NCBI RefSeq assembly: GCF_002118315.1
Contig: NZ_MTSZ01000009.1
Span: forward strand, 1 to 64,000
Direction: 5' to 3'
Source of the DNA: Kiloniella majae
Lineage (GTDB): Bacteria; Pseudomonadota; Alphaproteobacteria; Kiloniellales; Kiloniellaceae
Length of the DNA: 64,000 bases
A program made the translations under genes and the position numbers. Positions 1 through 8,267 of this stretch are shown here, piece by piece (position 1 is the stretch's first letter; the number at the start of each line of letters is the position of its first letter). The notes beneath the pieces are model-generated. The model saw nothing but the letters and a program-made list of their open reading frames with translations, did not search any database and had not been told where the DNA came from.

Positions 1-1110
1 GACTACGCTTTACTCGCTCTTTCTTTGAAGGTCCCATCATAAGTCTCCAATATGTAAACTTATTTCAGGACGCGACAATGGTTATGAAACAAAGCTTCAA
101 AACTCAACCCGCCCTTTTCGCCACACATGACCTTTTGGACCATCCTGCGCTTAACGCGCTTGAGGGTATAGAAGTATTGATCAATTGGACTGCACTGGAA
201 CCGTTGTTACCGCAAGGAGAAGGTCGGACTGGTCGCCCGGGCTATGCAGCGATGACGTTGTTTCGTGCTTTGCTTCTGGGAGTTTGGCACAATCTGTCTG
301 ATGTTAAGCTAGAGGCTCAACTGGCTCGGGATTTGATGTTTCGCAAGTTCTGTCGTCTTGAGATGGATCAGGGTGTGCCTCAAGCCTCGACCATTGGACG
401 TTTCCGAATTGCATTGGAAAAGGCAGGGCATCTGGACGCTGTGCTTACACAGATTAATGACCAACTCAGTCAATCCAACGTGATCCTTCAAGAGGGTCGT
501 GTCGCCATCGTTGATGCCACGTTGGTGGAGGCAGCACAAAGCGGATTACGAAAATCAGATCCTGAGGCTGGCTCTCATGTGAAGGTTAATGCAAAAGGTA
601 AAGTTCAGGCCAAATGGGGCTATCAGGCATTTGTGAACTGTGACGAGGATGGATTTATCTTTGCCACGGCCCTGACGCCGGGCAATAAGCACGAGATCAA
701 TTCCTTGACTGGTCTGCTTGATGGTAGCGAGGCCGCGCTTTATGCCGATAGTGCCTATTCCTCACAAAAGGTTCGGGAATGGATGGCAAAGCGAGGCATA
801 ACCGACCAAGTTCAGCGTAAAGGTTATCGAAACAGGAAGCTTTCAGCAACAGAGCGTGCCCGTAATGTCGAGATCGGCGTTACAAGAGGCCGTGTTGAAG
901 CAATTTTTGGGTCAATGAAAAGGCTCTGGGGAATGGGGCGCTCCCGCTTTATGGGCCTCTCACGAACCTATGTTCAGTTTACACTCGCGGCTATCGGATG
1001 GAATTTAACTAAAGGAGCAAGGTTCCAAAAAGCCTATGGATAAAACGGCAAAACAACCCAAACAGACTCTTTGGGAAACATCGAGTAAGTTGTAAAAGCC
1101 TTTGCTCCAA
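1..1110 (+). mobile_element. IS5-family insertion sequence, left end cut by window edge
   Basis: One transposase gene fills this element. A short inverted match is visible: TTACTCG at 10-16 and CGAGTAA at 1082-1088, with looser similarity on both sides, so the terminal inverted repeats probably surround these positions. The true left tip may lie just before base 1. The right boundary is an estimate, and I could not identify a target-site duplication. The element sits directly upstream of the GntR regulator at 1254 and could influence its expression. Confidence 0.55.
78..1043 (+). CDS. IS5-family DDE transposase
   Basis: Catalyses cut-and-paste movement of the surrounding insertion sequence. 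The 321-residue protein has the N-terminal IS5-type DUF772-like region (RTGRPGYAAMTLFRALLL around residues 49-66) and a full DDE catalytic core: first Asp in AIVDATLVEA (about 143-152), second Asp in ALYADSAYSS (about 219-228), and Glu in RGRVEAIFGSMKRLWG (about 270-285). The length is normal for the family and there is no frameshift, so it may be active. The ATG at 78 follows AGGA at about 67-70; a second ATG two codons later is also possible. Whether other copies exist in the genome cannot be seen here. Confidence 0.9.
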   Translation: MVMKQSFKTQPALFATHDLLDHPALNALEGIEVLINWTALEPLLPQGEGRTGRPGYAAMTLFRALLLGVWHNLSDVKLEAQLARDLMFRKFCRLEMDQGVPQASTIGRFRIALEKAGHLDAVLTQINDQLSQSNVILQEGRVAIVDATLVEAAQSGLRKSDPEAGSHVKVNAKGKVQAKWGYQAFVNCDEDGFIFATALTPGNKHEINSLTGLLDGSEAALYADSAYSSQKVREWMAKRGITDQVQRKGYRNRKLSATERARNVEIGVTRGRVEAIFGSMKRLWGMGRSRFMGLSRTYVQFTLAAIGWNLTKGARFQKAYG

Positions 1111-1253
1111 GGCAAAAGAATCACACTTTATTTATAATTACTCAGATTAAAGCGTTTTGCTCAGGTCTTATTAATTTAATTGATAGCAGAAACAAGTCTT
1201 GATAAACGATGTGTAATTGATCAAAAATAGCTCAAACACAAAGGGGGAATTCA

Positions 1254-1946
1254 TTGGTAAGAACACTTAAAAAGAAATCAAAATCCCCAAAAATCTCTTT
1301 AACAGAAAAAGCCTATAGAGAATTAAAGCGGCGAATTCTGGAAAATGAGTTACCCCCAGGAACTCAACTTATGGAGGGGGAGCTTGCTGAGTTATTAGAT
1401 ATCAGCCGAACACCTGCGCGTGAGGCTATGACACGGCTGGAAGTGGAAGGTCTTGTCGAAGTACGTGCCCGTCATGGTATGAAGGTAAGGCCTATATCAG
1501 TTTCTGATATGAAAGAGATTTATGCGCTTTTGACCGGGTTGGAATCAACAGCTGCATGGCAAGCAGCAAACAGAGATCATTCAGAAGATGAAATTAAGGC
1601 CCTGAGGGATAGTGTGCAGGAAATGGACGATGCTTTGCAGGCGCAAGACCTTAAAGCTTGGGCATTGTCTGATGAAAAATTCCACAAACTTCTGGTTTCT
1701 ATGAGTGGTAACAACAGGCTTATAGAATTAGTTGGTCGTTTTATTGATCAGTCTCATCGTGTTCGCATGTTGACTTTAACGCTTCGCCCCGTGCCAGCAC
1801 AATCAAACGAAGATCATGGGCGAGTTGTTGCTGCTATTGAAGCAAAAGATGCAGACACAGCGCGTCGTGTTCACCGTATCCACCGCGAAAAGGCCGGAAA
1901 ATTACTGGTGGATCTTTTGGAAAAACACCATCTTACACAATTATAA
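1254..1946 (+). CDS. GntR-family transcriptional regulator with FCD domain
   Basis: A DNA-binding repressor or activator of the FadR/FCD subgroup, probably responding to a small carboxylate. Residues about 15-80 form the winged helix-turn-helix (AYRELKRRILENELPPGT, then LAELLDISRTPAREAMTRL). Residues about 95-220 are the all-helical FCD ligand domain with conserved D and H positions (DEKFHKLLVSMSGN, HGRVVAAIEAKD), which in the family bind a metal and an organic acid. The start is TTG at 1254, supported by AAGGGGG ending about 6 nt upstream. It has no obvious partner gene: the IS element is upstream and a convergent membrane protein downstream, so the target operon is unknown. Confidence 0.88.
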   Translation: MVRTLKKKSKSPKISLTEKAYRELKRRILENELPPGTQLMEGELAELLDISRTPAREAMTRLEVEGLVEVRARHGMKVRPISVSDMKEIYALLTGLESTAAWQAANRDHSEDEIKALRDSVQEMDDALQAQDLKAWALSDEKFHKLLVSMSGNNRLIELVGRFIDQSHRVRMLTLTLRPVPAQSNEDHGRVVAAIEAKDADTARRVHRIHREKAGKLLVDLLEKHHLTQL

Positions 1947-1970
1947 CTTATGAATGGCACTGGCTTGTCT

Positions 1971-2315
1971 CTAGAATAAGCGCGTTATTTTAAAGAAAAA
2001 AACAAACCAGGTTGACCCTAGTCCAAGGATTAAAAACTGTATCGTAAAGATACTCCATATGAAGGTCTGTGAGGATGAAATCCATACCGAAATGCAAAGC
2101 GTAATACTTACCAGAAAAACCAAAAGTACCTGGGGACGTATATCGTACTGAATTTCTTCTAATACCCAAAAGGAAGAGTAAATTGCCAAAAAGCTGAGGG
2201 TAATTCGTAAAACCCATTTTGGAACTATAATTGCCCAGCTATTTTGCCATCCTAAATAAACAGCGATCAGATGTATTGATACGATAATGACAGGTATCAG
2301 AAATTCTGATTTCAC
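1971..2315 (-). CDS. small hypothetical inner-membrane protein
   Basis: I do not recognise a family. The 114-residue product is strongly hydrophobic, with about four predicted membrane spans (around residues 5-22, 33-52, 60-78 and 85-108), short loops and no catalytic motif. The start is GTG with GGGAG about 10 nt upstream on the minus strand. It is divergent from the hybrid kinase at 2619 and convergent with the GntR regulator, so it seems to be a single-gene unit. The reading frame is open over its full length, but no homology supports it, so it could be lineage-specific or a chance ORF. Confidence 0.5.
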   Translation of the reverse strand: MKSEFLIPVIIVSIHLIAVYLGWQNSWAIIVPKWVLRITLSFLAIYSSFWVLEEIQYDIRPQVLLVFLVSITLCISVWISSSQTFIWSIFTIQFLILGLGSTWFVFFFKITRLF

Positions 2316-2618
2316 AGTATTAATACTCCCGGATTTAGTAAGCTATCTGACGTTTATTAGAGCTAATATTCTATTTCTAATAGAGCGTATCTTTGGTTTG
2401 TATCATTCTGATGTCCTGTTTGAGTGATTGTTTCTTACCACGTTATTGTTGGTCTATTTCATCGTTTTAGGTTGTGGTAAAATAAGTAGCTGAATTTTTC
2501 AAAACCCATTACGAATAGATAATGGTACAATTGATACAAATAACAATTACTCAGACATCTTACAGATACCTTCATCTTCTAATTTAGCCTGAATAAATCG
2601 CAGCATTTGGGCTCGTAA
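2316..2618. other. divergent intergenic region, 303 nt
   Basis: AT-rich region between the small membrane protein and the hybrid kinase. It holds two copies of TGATACAAA in opposite orientation: the reverse complement at 2397-2405 and the forward copy at 2532-2540. The latter is part of the tandem TTGATACAA-type element listed separately. No RNA gene or ORF of note was seen. Confidence 0.5.
2524..2540 (+). promoter_or_regulatory. candidate operator, tandem TTGATACAA-type repeat upstream of kinase operon
   Basis: The sequence GGTACAATTGATACAAA has two imperfect copies of a TTGATACAA unit with a 9-bp period, ending 79 nt before the kinase start. Closely related elements in the same orientation relative to the gene lie before the DUF3592 operon (7325-7342) and the barrel/sigma operon (9899-9915). 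A direct repeat with a period near one helical turn would suit an OmpR-type regulator. The identity of the binding protein is inference. Confidence 0.45.
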
Positions 2619-4865
2619 ATGAAAGAAGGTGATGGAGTGAAGTCTATTTTTGAGATGGAGTTACAAATGGGATCTCAAATGGGGACTGGTTTTGCGACCT
2701 TTGATAACGCGGGGCATTTACTTTCGATCAATGATAGCTTTTTGGCGCTCGACGATGAGGCACAACGGTCGTTAAAAGGTTCTAAGGTCGAAAAATTTAT
2801 TCTGGAAAAGGCATTAGCATCTTTTGTGCCGACGTCAGAAATTAATGATCTTATTGATAAATGGGGTTCTGATCATGGCAGCTTTGTTCGGAAAAACTTC
2901 ACCGGAGAGGCATTCTTGCTCTCACATTACAAAACCGCTGAAGGTGGAACCTGCTATTTAAAAGTTCCATGCAACGAACAAACTAACCCCCAAACACTGC
3001 CGTCCTCTGAAGTATTATTGGATGCTATCCAGTCTTTGGATATTGGTATTGCTCTCTATGACGCTGATTTATGTTTTGTTCTTTCCAATAAGAAATATAT
3101 AGATCTTGTTATGCCGGATAGCGATGCTTTACGTCCGGGGCGGAATATACGGGATATCACCAAAGATTTTGCTTCGTTCAAAGGCTTTACTTTGCCACCA
3201 GACCTCTCTTTGGAAGAGTGGATAGATAAGGTTGTTCTGAGTATTACCAGTTATGAAAAGGATCTGGAAATACCACGCCCGGATGGCCGCTTGTTTCTTG
3301 GTTCTACTCATAAAACTGGAGGTGGCGGATACCTTGTTACGATAAAAGACATTACCAAGCAAAGAGAAATGGAAAACGCTAGTCGTGAAGCGGATATGTT
3401 GCTCCATAAAATTGTTGAGGCATGTCCCGCTAACTTTCTGGTTTCAAGGGTTTCTGATGGTAAAATTATATATTGTCCGCCTGCATCACGTGATCGGTTT
3501 GGTGATATAGAAACGGCTAAAAGCTTTTTCATCAAACCTCAGGATCGTGAAGATTATCTCAAAGCTTTGCTTCCGAGTGGAACATTGGATGACTACAGGG
3601 TTCAGTTCCGTCGACGAGATGGCAGCATTATGCAGGGCCTTACTTCTGCGCGCGTGACCGATTACAAGGGCGAGGATGTCATCGTTTCGTCAACGCGAGA
3701 TATTACCGAACAGCTTCAAATGCAAAAAGAATTGGAAGAGCAGCGGGAAATTGCCCATCAAAATGAAAAAATCTCTGCTTTGGGCGGGTTGCTCGCTGGT
3801 GTTGCCCATGAATTGAATAATCCGCTTTCTATCGTTGTGGGTTATGCCTTGATGTTACAGGATAAAACTGATGATCCCGAAGTAAAAAGAAGAGTTGACC
3901 GGATTGCAATGGCTGCAGAGCGCTGCGCCAAAATTGTAAAAACATTTTTGGCTATGGCCCGGCAACGACCAATGCAGATTGAAAACTGTAATTTGAACGA
4001 AGCCGTCGAAGTTGCCTTGGATGTTGCCGGTTATGGATTGAAAGTATCCGGCGCAGAAATATCTTTATCTCTGGCGAAGGATCTGCCTTTTGTTGCTGCT
4101 GATCACGATCAGATGGCACAGGTTTTTACCAACTTGATTGTAAATGCGGAACATGCGCTGTCTGAAAAGGGAGAAGAGAGTAAGTTAGTTATTCGCTCTT
4201 CATTTGATGATTTGTTAGGTGAGGTTGTGGTCGATGTCATTGATAATGGCATTGGCATTCCGAAAGAAATACAGGCCAGAATTTTTGAACCCTTTTTCAC
4301 AACAAAAGACGTTGGAAGCGGAACGGGAGTTGGACTTGCTTTTTGCCATCGAATCGTAGATGCCCATAATGGAAATCTATCCTTCCGATCTTCTGCAAAA
4401 GGCGGCACTTGTTTTTCCGTTCGAATGAAAGCTTCTGAAGTGGTAGAGGAGAATAAAATTGCTCCTGATCTACATGATGAAAAGCATTTAAAACAAAGTG
4501 TTTTGGTCGTTGATGATGAAATCGATGTCGCGGATCTCATTCATGAAATTCTTACTGAAGACGGTTATGACGTAACAGCAATCAATTCAGCTAAAGATGC
4601 TCTTTCAGAATTAAAATCGCACTCATACGATGCAATTTTAAGTGATGTAAAAATGCCAGGTATAGATGGTATAGAGTTCTTAAAGCGGATTACTGCTGAG
4701 TTTCCTGAGATGGCTGCTAAAACGGCTTTTGTAACCGGAGATTCAATGAGCCCGGAAGTTGCGGATTTCATCGAAAATTCAGGATGCTTACACTTGGAAA
4801 AACCTGTCTCTCCGGACGAACTTGTCAACATGATGCGATCACTTATTCAAAAAACTGGGAAGTAA
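2619..4865 (+). CDS. hybrid sensor histidine kinase with PAS domains and C-terminal receiver
   Basis: A 748-residue signalling kinase without clear membrane spans, so probably cytosolic. Order: N-terminal PAS-like sensor segments (about 10-120, 130-240 and 260-370, the last with PAC-like RDGSIMQGLTSARV), dimerisation/phosphoacceptor domain with His397 in GVAHELNNPLS, ATPase domain (N box near residues 505-520, DNGIGIP, FEPFFTTK, then GTGVGLAFCHRIV), and a C-terminal receiver with Asp676 in AILSDVKMPG. The HELNNPLS type is common in soluble PAS kinases. The next gene, an OmpR-type regulator, starts 8 nt after the stop. The internal receiver may be an intramolecular brake or relay. The GTG at 2637 or ATG at 2655 are alternative starts. 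Confidence 0.9.
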   Translation: MKEGDGVKSIFEMELQMGSQMGTGFATFDNAGHLLSINDSFLALDDEAQRSLKGSKVEKFILEKALASFVPTSEINDLIDKWGSDHGSFVRKNFTGEAFLLSHYKTAEGGTCYLKVPCNEQTNPQTLPSSEVLLDAIQSLDIGIALYDADLCFVLSNKKYIDLVMPDSDALRPGRNIRDITKDFASFKGFTLPPDLSLEEWIDKVVLSITSYEKDLEIPRPDGRLFLGSTHKTGGGGYLVTIKDITKQREMENASREADMLLHKIVEACPANFLVSRVSDGKIIYCPPASRDRFGDIETAKSFFIKPQDREDYLKALLPSGTLDDYRVQFRRRDGSIMQGLTSARVTDYKGEDVIVSSTRDITEQLQMQKELEEQREIAHQNEKISALGGLLAGVAHELNNPLSIVVGYALMLQDKTDDPEVKRRVDRIAMAAERCAKIVKTFLAMARQRPMQIENCNLNEAVEVALDVAGYGLKVSGAEISLSLAKDLPFVAADHDQMAQVFTNLIVNAEHALSEKGEESKLVIRSSFDDLLGEVVVDVIDNGIGIPKEIQARIFEPFFTTKDVGSGTGVGLAFCHRIVDAHNGNLSFRSSAKGGTCFSVRMKASEVVEENKIAPDLHDEKHLKQSVLVVDDEIDVADLIHEILTEDGYDVTAINSAKDALSELKSHSYDAILSDVKMPGIDGIEFLKRITAEFPEMAAKTAFVTGDSMSPEVADFIENSGCLHLEKPVSPDELVNMMRSLIQKTGK

Positions 4866-4873
4866 TTTTTTAC

Positions 4874-5584
4874 ATGAGTGCAAATGGTTATAAAATTATT
4901 GTCTGCGATGATGAGCCACATTTACGTGAAATGGTTGCCGAATATTTAAATGATCGTGGCTATAAAATTATTGAAGCTGCTGATGCTAAAAACATGCACG
5001 AAGCGTCAGAAAAGCATTCCCCTGATTTAGTCATTCTGGACATTAATATGCCGGGTGAAGATGGATTGACAGCTCTTCGTAACTTACGAAGTAACTCTGA
5101 TGTACCGGTCATTATGTTGACCGCGGCCTCAGAGGTAGTTGATCGTATCGTCGGATTGGAAATGGGGGCTGATGATTATCTTGCCAAGCCTGTTGATTTA
5201 CGTGAATTAGAGGCAAGAATAAAGGCCACTTTACGACGACGTCCCGGAACGCTGTCAGAGCAAGTATCATCTAACACTAAAGGATCTGTAAAGTTTGGTT
5301 TATGCAGACTTGATCTTGATAGCGCACAGCTCTTTGATGAAGAAAATAATGAAATTGCCATAACGGCTATGGAATTTAGCTTGTTACGTGTTTTCTCTGA
5401 AAATGTTGGTCGTGTATTAAATCGAGATCAGTTACTTGAACAGGCACACGATAGAGGATGGGAGCCGTTCGATAGATCTATAGACCTTCGTATCTCTCGT
5501 TTGCGTCGAAAGATTGAAACAAACCCGACAAAACCAGAAATCATTCGCACAGTCAGGGGGATCGGCTATGTGTTCGGATCGTAG
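4874..5584 (+). CDS. OmpR-family response regulator
   Basis: The 236-residue DNA-binding partner of the preceding kinase. The receiver domain (about 5-120) has the acidic pair in VCDDEP, the phosphoacceptor Asp56 in LVILDINMPGEDG, the Thr in VIMLTAA and the Lys in DDYLAKPVDL. The C-terminal winged helix (about 140-235) ends with the typical SIDLRISRLRRKIE and IRTVRGIGYVF. The ATG at 4874 is preferred because the family start MSANGYKIIVCDDE follows it directly; a longer in-frame extension would overlap the kinase. It is a plausible reader of the TTGATACAA direct repeats nearby. Confidence 0.93.
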   Translation: MSANGYKIIVCDDEPHLREMVAEYLNDRGYKIIEAADAKNMHEASEKHSPDLVILDINMPGEDGLTALRNLRSNSDVPVIMLTAASEVVDRIVGLEMGADDYLAKPVDLRELEARIKATLRRRPGTLSEQVSSNTKGSVKFGLCRLDLDSAQLFDEENNEIAITAMEFSLLRVFSENVGRVLNRDQLLEQAHDRGWEPFDRSIDLRISRLRRKIETNPTKPEIIRTVRGIGYVFGS

Positions 5585-6179
5585 AAAAAGCCATGTCTCG
5601 AAAAAAACACGTTTGAAGAAATTTGCGTCTGTTTTTGTTTTGACCAGTCTGTTTGGCTGCGGAGAGAATAATCAACCTGACTATCACTACAAGAGTGAAC
5701 AGTATGCTGATTTTGCCAAATCTCTGGCAGTAGATTTTGTTTCAGTCAGTGATCTGGAAATATCGGAAAAAACAGGGATCACTGATCTTACAGGAACAGG
5801 ACAGAAGCTTGTGTTTAAGCTCCATGTGAGTATCGGGGATGGCATGCCTGATATTCCTGAAAAGGTTACAATTAGTGACGTATCTATTTATACGAAAGAT
5901 TGGGAAATTAGTGCAATCTTGCCAGATAGGGCTGATAAACTTGTTTTGAATAAAATCTCATCTGAAAGATATGTCGCAGATTTCTACGGTGAGGGAGCGT
6001 ATATCATTCAATCCAAGGATGAAGACGCGAAAGCTTCTGTTGTTACAACGATGCTATTTCCTGATGGTAGTGAACAACAAAACAGACTTGTTCTTCGCCT
6101 CAAGTCCTGGCCATTAGACCAGGACGGCTTCATCTATAGCTGGATGAATTTTTGGCGAATATTTGGATTTTACCGATGA
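5568..6179 (+). CDS. putative lipoprotein of unknown function, third gene of the two-component operon
   Basis: I do not recognise the family. The ATG at 5568 overlaps the regulator gene by 17 nt and has AGGGGG 7 nt upstream, which supports tight translational coupling. The N-terminus is a lipoprotein signal peptide: basic residues 5-18, hydrophobic stretch FASVFVLTSLF and lipobox LFGC with Cys31. The mature part (about 170 residues) is beta-rich with no catalytic motif seen, and ends in an aromatic tail (YSWMNFWRIFGFYR). An exported lipoprotein co-translated with a kinase and regulator could be a periplasmic input sensor or an output of the system. That role is inference. Confidence 0.75.
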   Translation: MCSDRRKSHVSKKTRLKKFASVFVLTSLFGCGENNQPDYHYKSEQYADFAKSLAVDFVSVSDLEISEKTGITDLTGTGQKLVFKLHVSIGDGMPDIPEKVTISDVSIYTKDWEISAILPDRADKLVLNKISSERYVADFYGEGAYIIQSKDEDAKASVVTTMLFPDGSEQQNRLVLRLKSWPLDQDGFIYSWMNFWRIFGFYR

Positions 6180-6204
6180 TCCTGTTCATCAAAAAACAGA
6201 TACA

Positions 6205-6744
6205 TTAATTCGTTGGAATGGGGAGTTTAACCTCTTGAGCTTGATTACCAGAGCAAGGAATATTCTCAAGGATAATGTTGTTCTTATCCATTCCCTTCAA
6301 TACACTTCCACAATCCCCGGAAGACATAGACCAGATTTCCTGACTGGATTGTGTTTCAACATTCAGATAGTAGGCTTTGCCCGTACCGTTATATCCTTCT
6401 GTCGCGACATAAAGTGATTTTTTATCTTTTCCCCACATGAAACTGGTAATAGAGAAAGCCCAATCTCCGCCTTGCCAGGTTCTTTTTGTTGTTGTGTAGG
6501 GGCCAACTATCGGGGCATCAAATTTTAACTTCACAATTGAAATATTGGTTCCGAGAGCATCATCACAATACACATCCACAGCAAACTGCCCAATTGGCTG
6601 TACATATCTATCTGAGGTACATTTTTGGCTTGCATTGTGAACTGCGGGCTTTTGTTGATCTGCCTTTGTTACTGATGATAAAGGTAAAGTCATTATCAGT
6701 AAGGCGCTGAAAATATTTGTTTTATTAGTGATTATATTCTTCAT
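6205..6744 (-). CDS. hypothetical exported protein, 179 aa
   Basis: No family recognised. The N-terminus is a signal peptide (MKN..., hydrophobic residues 13-24, likely cleavage after VTKA-D at about residue 28). The mature protein is about 150 residues with several Cys (SQKC, DVYC, GDCG, IPCSG) that could form disulfides in the periplasm. Repeating phrases such as SLYVATEGYNGTGKAYYLNVET look like beta-propeller blades. The ATG at 6744 has GAAGG about 8 nt upstream. It follows the DUF3592 gene by 27 nt on the same strand, so the two are probably one operon. Confidence 0.65.
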   Translation of the reverse strand: MKNIITNKTNIFSALLIMTLPLSSVTKADQQKPAVHNASQKCTSDRYVQPIGQFAVDVYCDDALGTNISIVKLKFDAPIVGPYTTTKRTWQGGDWAFSITSFMWGKDKKSLYVATEGYNGTGKAYYLNVETQSSQEIWSMSSGDCGSVLKGMDKNNIILENIPCSGNQAQEVKLPIPTN

Positions 6745-6771
6745 TATAAAAGCCTTCTAGTATTACTATGA

Positions 6772-7230
6772 TTATCCAAATACTCTTATACGGGCAAGAA
6801 ATAGAAGAAATGCTATGAAGCCTGAAAGACTAAACATGCTCCAACTCATCCACTTTAGAAACGCTGCACCTGCGCTATAGCTATCACCAAATATGGTCGC
6901 GATCTCGGGATTTTCTGGTAAATAGAAAACGGGTACTTCTTGTCCAATTTTTATGTTTTGGTATGTTTCTGGTGAAATGGTTTCTTTTCCCAAGTATTGT
7001 TCTTGGTCTTTGGAAGCAAAGCTATAAGAGGCTTCGTATCCAAAGTTTTCTGATCTACGTCGTTTAGAGTTATATCTGGTTTTGACGTTCTTATCTGTAA
7101 TGGTACCAATGACCTTTACGCCGTTAGATTCAAGATTGTTAGCATTTTGCTGTTGAGCGTTATACAAATAGAGTGCGCCAGTACCAATGATTGTAAATAG
7201 TACTGCAAATAAAATTCCGACAATTTGCAT
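6772..7230 (-). CDS. DUF3592-family membrane protein
   Basis: The 152-residue protein has two membrane helices (about 3-23 and 128-148) flanking an extracytoplasmic beta domain with the DUF3592 pattern: GTITDKNVKTRY, YEASYSF, and IGQEVPVFYLPENPEIATI. The family has no established biochemical function; members are often found near envelope genes. The ATG at 7230 has AGGAG 6 nt upstream. It heads a two-gene operon with the exported protein at 6205-6744. A tandem TTGATACAA-type element lies 95 nt upstream in the same orientation, which may place it under the same control as the kinase and barrel operons. Confidence 0.8.
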   Translation of the reverse strand: MQIVGILFAVLFTIIGTGALYLYNAQQQNANNLESNGVKVIGTITDKNVKTRYNSKRRRSENFGYEASYSFASKDQEQYLGKETISPETYQNIKIGQEVPVFYLPENPEIATIFGDSYSAGAAFLKWMSWSMFSLSGFIAFLLFLARIRVFG

Positions 7231-7324
7231 TGTGCACTCCTAAAGTTTTCAAGCTTTTCTATGTTCAGATACTTATGAACTAGGCAATAATAGGTGTGTT
7301 TGTTGTCAAAAATGCATCGTTAAT

Positions 7325-7342
7325 GGTTTCAATTGTATCAAC
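7325..7342 (-). promoter_or_regulatory. candidate operator, tandem TTGATACAA-type repeat upstream of DUF3592 operon
   Basis: On the minus strand this reads GTTGATACAATTGAAACC: one exact TTGATACAA unit followed 9 bp later by a degenerate copy. It ends 95 nt before the DUF3592 start. On the minus strand a TTGACA hexamer follows about 20 nt later and may be a -35 element. It is related to elements at 2524 and 9899. Confidence 0.42.
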
Positions 7343-7382
7343 GAACCGAACATGTACCTGACAGACTTAAATTTTGTGGAAG

Positions 7383-7616
7383 TCATACGTTTTCGATGAG
7401 TTCATGATTATCAATTAGATTATAAAGTCGAATGGAAGATTCTCTTGAAGAGATCGTATTACAACCTTTCGAGTTTCTGATTACAGGCACTGGATCAACT
7501 TTTTGAGTTTCCTGATCAATAATAACATCATCCAAAAGATCAGCAAAAATAAGAGTATAGCAGTCTCTTGAATTGTCGGTTCCTGATTTTTTGATATCTG
7601 TGCAATAAGTAATCAT
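7383..7616 (-). CDS. small hypothetical protein, 77 aa, likely ECF-sigma target
   Basis: No family recognised and no signal peptide or membrane segment. The product is small, polar and acidic (ADLLDDVIIDQE), with Cys at residues 5, 19 and about 51. Reality is supported by two sequence signals: ATG at 7616 with GGAG spaced 6 nt, and on the minus strand an ECF-type promoter (TGAACC at 7688-7683, 15-nt spacer, TCGAC at 7667-7663) 47 nt before the start. That promoter matches three others in the window. A GTG four codons upstream is a weaker start. Function unknown. Confidence 0.6.
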   Translation of the reverse strand: MITYCTDIKKSGTDNSRDCYTLIFADLLDDVIIDQETQKVDPVPVIRNSKGCNTISSRESSIRLYNLIDNHELIENV

Positions 7617-7662
7617 TGTAAACTCCACTTTATTCTTTCGTTTCTGACAACTTGTAACGTTT

Positions 7663-7688
7663 GTCGAGGCAGAGGTTTGAATGGTTCA
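7663..7688 (-). promoter_or_regulatory. ECF-type promoter P1
   Basis: Minus-strand -35 TGAACC (7688-7683, within TTTTTGAACC), a spacer of exactly 15 nt, and -10 TCGAC (7667-7663). It drives the 77-aa gene at 7383-7616. It lies back to back with P2 at 7710-7735, the two -35 elements being 21 bp apart. The shared pattern with P2, P3 and P4 points to the ECF sigma factor at 13203. Confidence 0.65.
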
Positions 7689-7709
7689 AAAATATTTTTA
7701 TATAAATTT

Positions 7710-7735
7710 TGAACCTGATTTTATGGCGCAACGAC
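7710..7735 (+). promoter_or_regulatory. ECF-type promoter P2
   Basis: -35 TGAACC (7710-7715, within TTTTGAACC), 15-nt spacer, -10 ACGAC (7731-7735, followed by TT as in P4). It lies 56 nt before the glyoxalase-fold gene at 7792. Confidence 0.65.
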
Positions 7736-7791
7736 TTACTGGTTTTTATGGGTATTGTTTCTTTATTAAGCGTGAGGAAAAGGGGATTGTT

Positions 7792-8193
7792 ATGAAACTC
7801 GGATTTGTTGTTATTTATGTAGAAGATGTTCAGGAAGTTCTTAATTTCTATCAACAGGCGTTCGATCTGAAAGTTCGTATGGAATACAAAGAGCATGACT
7901 CTTTGCTCTATGCAGAGCTTGAAACCGAAGGCGCTATTCTTGGTATTGCTTCTCATATAATGGGGAAGGACAGTTTTAAGGGAGATTATCAGAAATTAAC
8001 TGTCAAAGGTCTGCCGTTTGGCCAAACCATGGTATTTGTGACCGAGGAAGTCCACCAAAAGTGGGATGATGCGGTAAAGGCTGGCGCGGTAACTGTTTTG
8101 GCTCCTCATGGTAAGCCATGGGGACAGACAGTCGCCTATTTACGTGATACAGCCGGGACGCTTATCGAAATCTGCACACCTATGAACGGTTGA
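7792..8193 (+). CDS. VOC (glyoxalase/bleomycin-resistance fold) family protein
   Basis: A compact 133-residue single-domain VOC protein, presumably cytosolic. Such proteins bind a metal and act as lyases, dioxygenases or antibiotic binders, but the substrate cannot be told from sequence. The N-terminal half carries FVVIYVEDVQEVLNFYQQAF and the C-terminal half AVKAGAVTVLAPHGKPWGQTVAYLRDTAGTLIEICTP. The final Glu of LIEICTP is the usual metal ligand; the His normally found near the N-terminus is replaced (FVVIYVED), so metal binding may be altered. The ATG at 7792 is chosen because it follows AGGAAAAGGGG and starts exactly at the domain. It is preceded by ECF-type promoter P2. Confidence 0.82.
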   Translation: MKLGFVVIYVEDVQEVLNFYQQAFDLKVRMEYKEHDSLLYAELETEGAILGIASHIMGKDSFKGDYQKLTVKGLPFGQTMVFVTEEVHQKWDDAVKAGAVTVLAPHGKPWGQTVAYLRDTAGTLIEICTPMNG

Positions 8194-8201
8194 TGTTTCC
8201 T

Positions 8202-8230
8202 GAAGGTATCTCTGATACAATAGATACCTT
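8202..8230. repeat. perfect inverted repeat with embedded GATAC motif
   Basis: AAGGTATCT (8202-8210) and AGATACCTT (8222-8230) are a perfect 9-bp inverted repeat with an 11-nt spacer, just after the VOC stop codon. The spacer and right arm also read TGATACAATAGATACC, which resembles the tandem TTGATACAA element. It may be a transcription-end hairpin, but no T-run follows, or an operator for the downstream gene, whose start is 228 nt away. Confidence 0.4.
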
Positions 8231-8267
8231 AGCTGAAATGCGATTGATATATATACCACTTAGAATA

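Noticed and set aside
8213-8228. Fourth copy of the TTGATACAA tandem element (TGATACAATAGATACC)
   Set aside because: It lies within a perfect inverted repeat that may be just a hairpin after the VOC gene, and is 230 nt from the next start, so I did not count it among the confident copies.
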